DNA of 55,481 nucleotides. Origin: Bacteroidetes bacterium GWA2_40_15 (GTDB lineage: Bacteria; Bacteroidota; Bacteroidia; Bacteroidales; VadinHA17). The DNA lies in the NCBI GenBank assembly GCA_001768195.1, contig MENI01000004.1, positions 12,022 to 67,502 on the forward strand, given 5' to 3'. Position numbers and translations under genes: made by a program. Positions 54,224 to 55,481 of this stretch are shown here, piece after piece; within the stretch, counting starts at the first letter, position 1; each line of letters starts with the position of its first letter. The notes beneath the pieces were generated by a model. The model did no database searches. It was not told the DNA's origin and saw only the letters and a program-made list of their open reading frames with translations.

Positions 54224-55481
54224 ATGCCCAGGTTTATTTTCATAATACTGTTATTGTTTCTCTTTTCAGGATTAAATGGCCAGAAGCAGGATTCCTTAAA
54301 ACAATCTGTCAAAACCATTCAGAAACAAGATTCTGTAAAGTCAAATTTAAGAGGTAGTCAGAAATTACCTGCTTCCGGAGTAAAAACCAAAGTAGCACAA
54401 ACCCCTGATTCTGTAAGGTTTTCTCCTAATTTACCACCGGGGTCAGCTAAAATCAACAAAGTCACTATAGTATCTGCTAAACAGGGTTTAATTAAAATCT
54501 CCGGTAAAGAACCCAGGAAGCTTGATTCAGCAAAAGTATTCATAAAGATTTTGCGGGTTCCCGGGCAGGTTGTCAGGAAACCCAGAATAATATATCCGCC
54601 CGATGCAATCCGTTTTGCGCCTGAGATTCCTCCGGAAAGGATAAAACCCGTGCCGGTAAATGTGGTTAGTAAAATGCAGGGTTTATTGAGAAAACCTATA
54701 AAAGGTTTTCAGAAACGTGATTCTGTTAAGGTATATATAAAAGTGCTGAGGAAGCAGGATGCCACGGCTTTTTTAACGTATGTTGCTCCCGGTGAACCTC
54801 CGGTAAATTCATTAGTATTAATACCTGCTAAACAGGAACTTATTGAACCTCAGTGGTATATAGTACAGCAAAAGACCGCTTTGGAAGCAAAAAGGTTAGC
54901 CGCTTTGGTTAAGCAGGATTCTGCCAGGGCACCTAAACCCAGGATACTTAAACAATGGAATCTGTCTAAAGATTTTTCTGAGGAGATTCTATCTGAATTT
55001 GATACAGTTTTCTCATTATTTAACCGTTACAGGATATCTGATGCATATTCACCTGTAAACGCAAACCTGGGAAATTACGGTCTGCCTTATTATTCAGTCA
55101 ATTTTTTCAACAGGATAAATGATCCTGACAGGTATCTCTATTACAATCATTACCGGTTTATGCACAATCCTGAAAATGCTCTCTTCATGAACACCCAGGT
55201 TCCGTTCACCGAACTTAAATGGGTCCTGTCGGGAGAAAAGGAGGTAGCTGAACAGACCTTCAGGGTTAAACACTCTCAGAACATTAACAGGTTCCTTAAC
55301 TTCGGACTTGTTTACGATATTATATTCAGCCTGGGACAGTATAGTAACCAGAGGGCAGAAGATAAAACATTTACTTTCTATACCTCTTATACCAGGTCGA
55401 AGTACAAACTCTATTTTTCTACCGGACTGAACGGTATATTCGGTCAGGAAAACGGTGGAATAACCGATAAAAGTGAGCTTG
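54224..55481 (+). CDS. Putative porin (Porin_10-type), 3' end cut by window edge
   Basis: The frame is open from the ATG at 54224 to the window edge (419 codons). A signal peptide (MPRFIFIILLLFLFSGLNGQ) is followed by about 230 residues of low-complexity, basic and Pro-rich sequence with repeated short motifs (KQDSLKQS, QKQDSVKSN, QKRDSVKV, KQDSARAPK). Then comes a segment typical of the Bacteroidota putative porins: EILSEFDTVFSLFNRYRISD, ANLGNYGLPYYSVNFF, NALFMNTQVPFTELKWVL and GLVYDIIFSLGQYSNQRAED. The beta-barrel itself lies mostly outside the window. The long repetitive N-terminus appears unusual for the family. Confidence 0.8.
   Translation, partial: MPRFIFIILLLFLFSGLNGQKQDSLKQSVKTIQKQDSVKSNLRGSQKLPASGVKTKVAQTPDSVRFSPNLPPGSAKINKVTIVSAKQGLIKISGKEPRKLDSAKVFIKILRVPGQVVRKPRIIYPPDAIRFAPEIPPERIKPVPVNVVSKMQGLLRKPIKGFQKRDSVKVYIKVLRKQDATAFLTYVAPGEPPVNSLVLIPAKQELIEPQWYIVQQKTALEAKRLAALVKQDSARAPKPRILKQWNLSKDFSEEILSEFDTVFSLFNRYRISDAYSPVNANLGNYGLPYYSVNFFNRINDPDRYLYYNHYRFMHNPENALFMNTQVPFTELKWVLSGEKEVAEQTFRVKHSQNINRFLNFGLVYDIIFSLGQYSNQRAEDKTFTFYTSYTRSKYKLYFSTGLNGIFGQENGGITDKSEL

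Overview
The window looks like a chromosomal piece of a Bacteroidota (Bacteroidales-like) bacterium. Support: the Bacteroidota form of the dcw cell-division cluster (mraZ to ftsZ, with murF, murB and ddl absent), a Porin_10-type outer-membrane protein after ftsZ, the long Bacteroides-type amidophosphoribosyltransferase, a glycine-lipid acyltransferase pair (glsB/glsA-like), a FISUMP-domain lipoprotein, many Tat- or lipobox-bearing exported proteins, and TAnnTTTG-like promoter elements. No rRNA, CRISPR array or prophage was seen.

Layout. (1) Positions 1-18500 are an accessory carbohydrate-degradation region: a GH2-like enzyme cut by the left edge, a Tat-exported aldo/keto reductase, a PQQ-like propeller protein, a GH95-like lipoprotein, a uroporphyrinogen-decarboxylase-family protein, a GH5 enzyme, a pectate-lyase-fold protein, a two-domain acetyl-xylan-esterase-like hydrolase and a Gfo/Idh/MocA oxidoreductase, mixed with small exported proteins. 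No SusC/SusD pair is present here. The spacers hold unusually many repeats. (2) Positions 18500-28700 run mainly on the minus strand: gdhA-tatD-ansA-tRNA-Ser, an IS630-family insertion sequence, dprA, a second glutamate dehydrogenase, a PH-like membrane protein, a DUF559 gene and tadA. (3) Positions 28900-38500 are housekeeping: aspS, miaB, yebC, a propeller-like lipoprotein, a SPOR-domain protein, a purF-like gene and the glycine-lipid pair. (4) Positions 38768-54150 are the dcw cluster, in tightly packed operon order behind three 10-bp MraZ-box repeats: mraZ, rsmH, ftsL-like, ftsI, murE, mraY, murD, ftsW, murG, murC, ftsQ, ftsA, ftsZ. A porin gene runs off the right edge.

The most unusual signal is a small composite element (27423-28154) bounded by perfect 19-bp inverted repeats. 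Inside are hairpin-rich inverted arms, and between them a single DUF559 (Vsr/PD-(D/E)xK-like) gene. A second, decayed copy lies about 5 kb away (22428-24063). It has lost the N-terminal half of its DUF559 gene, carries a nonsense codon, and was then hit by an IS630 element at a TA dinucleotide. Removing the IS and one TA restores an alignment to the intact gene without a gap. Solo hairpins of similar design (8041-8076, 32144-32176) may be further relics. I read this as a DUF559-associated palindromic mobile element; that is an inference from sequence symmetry and from the two copies.

Other points: the IS630 transposase is split by a -1 frameshift on an A8 run; a GIY-YIG gene is broken by one nonsense codon and its end lies in a repeat; there are several heptamer/octamer tandem repeats; and a tRNA-Ser terminator region has an inverted near-copy next to it. 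The two glutamate dehydrogenases carry different coenzyme-site signatures.
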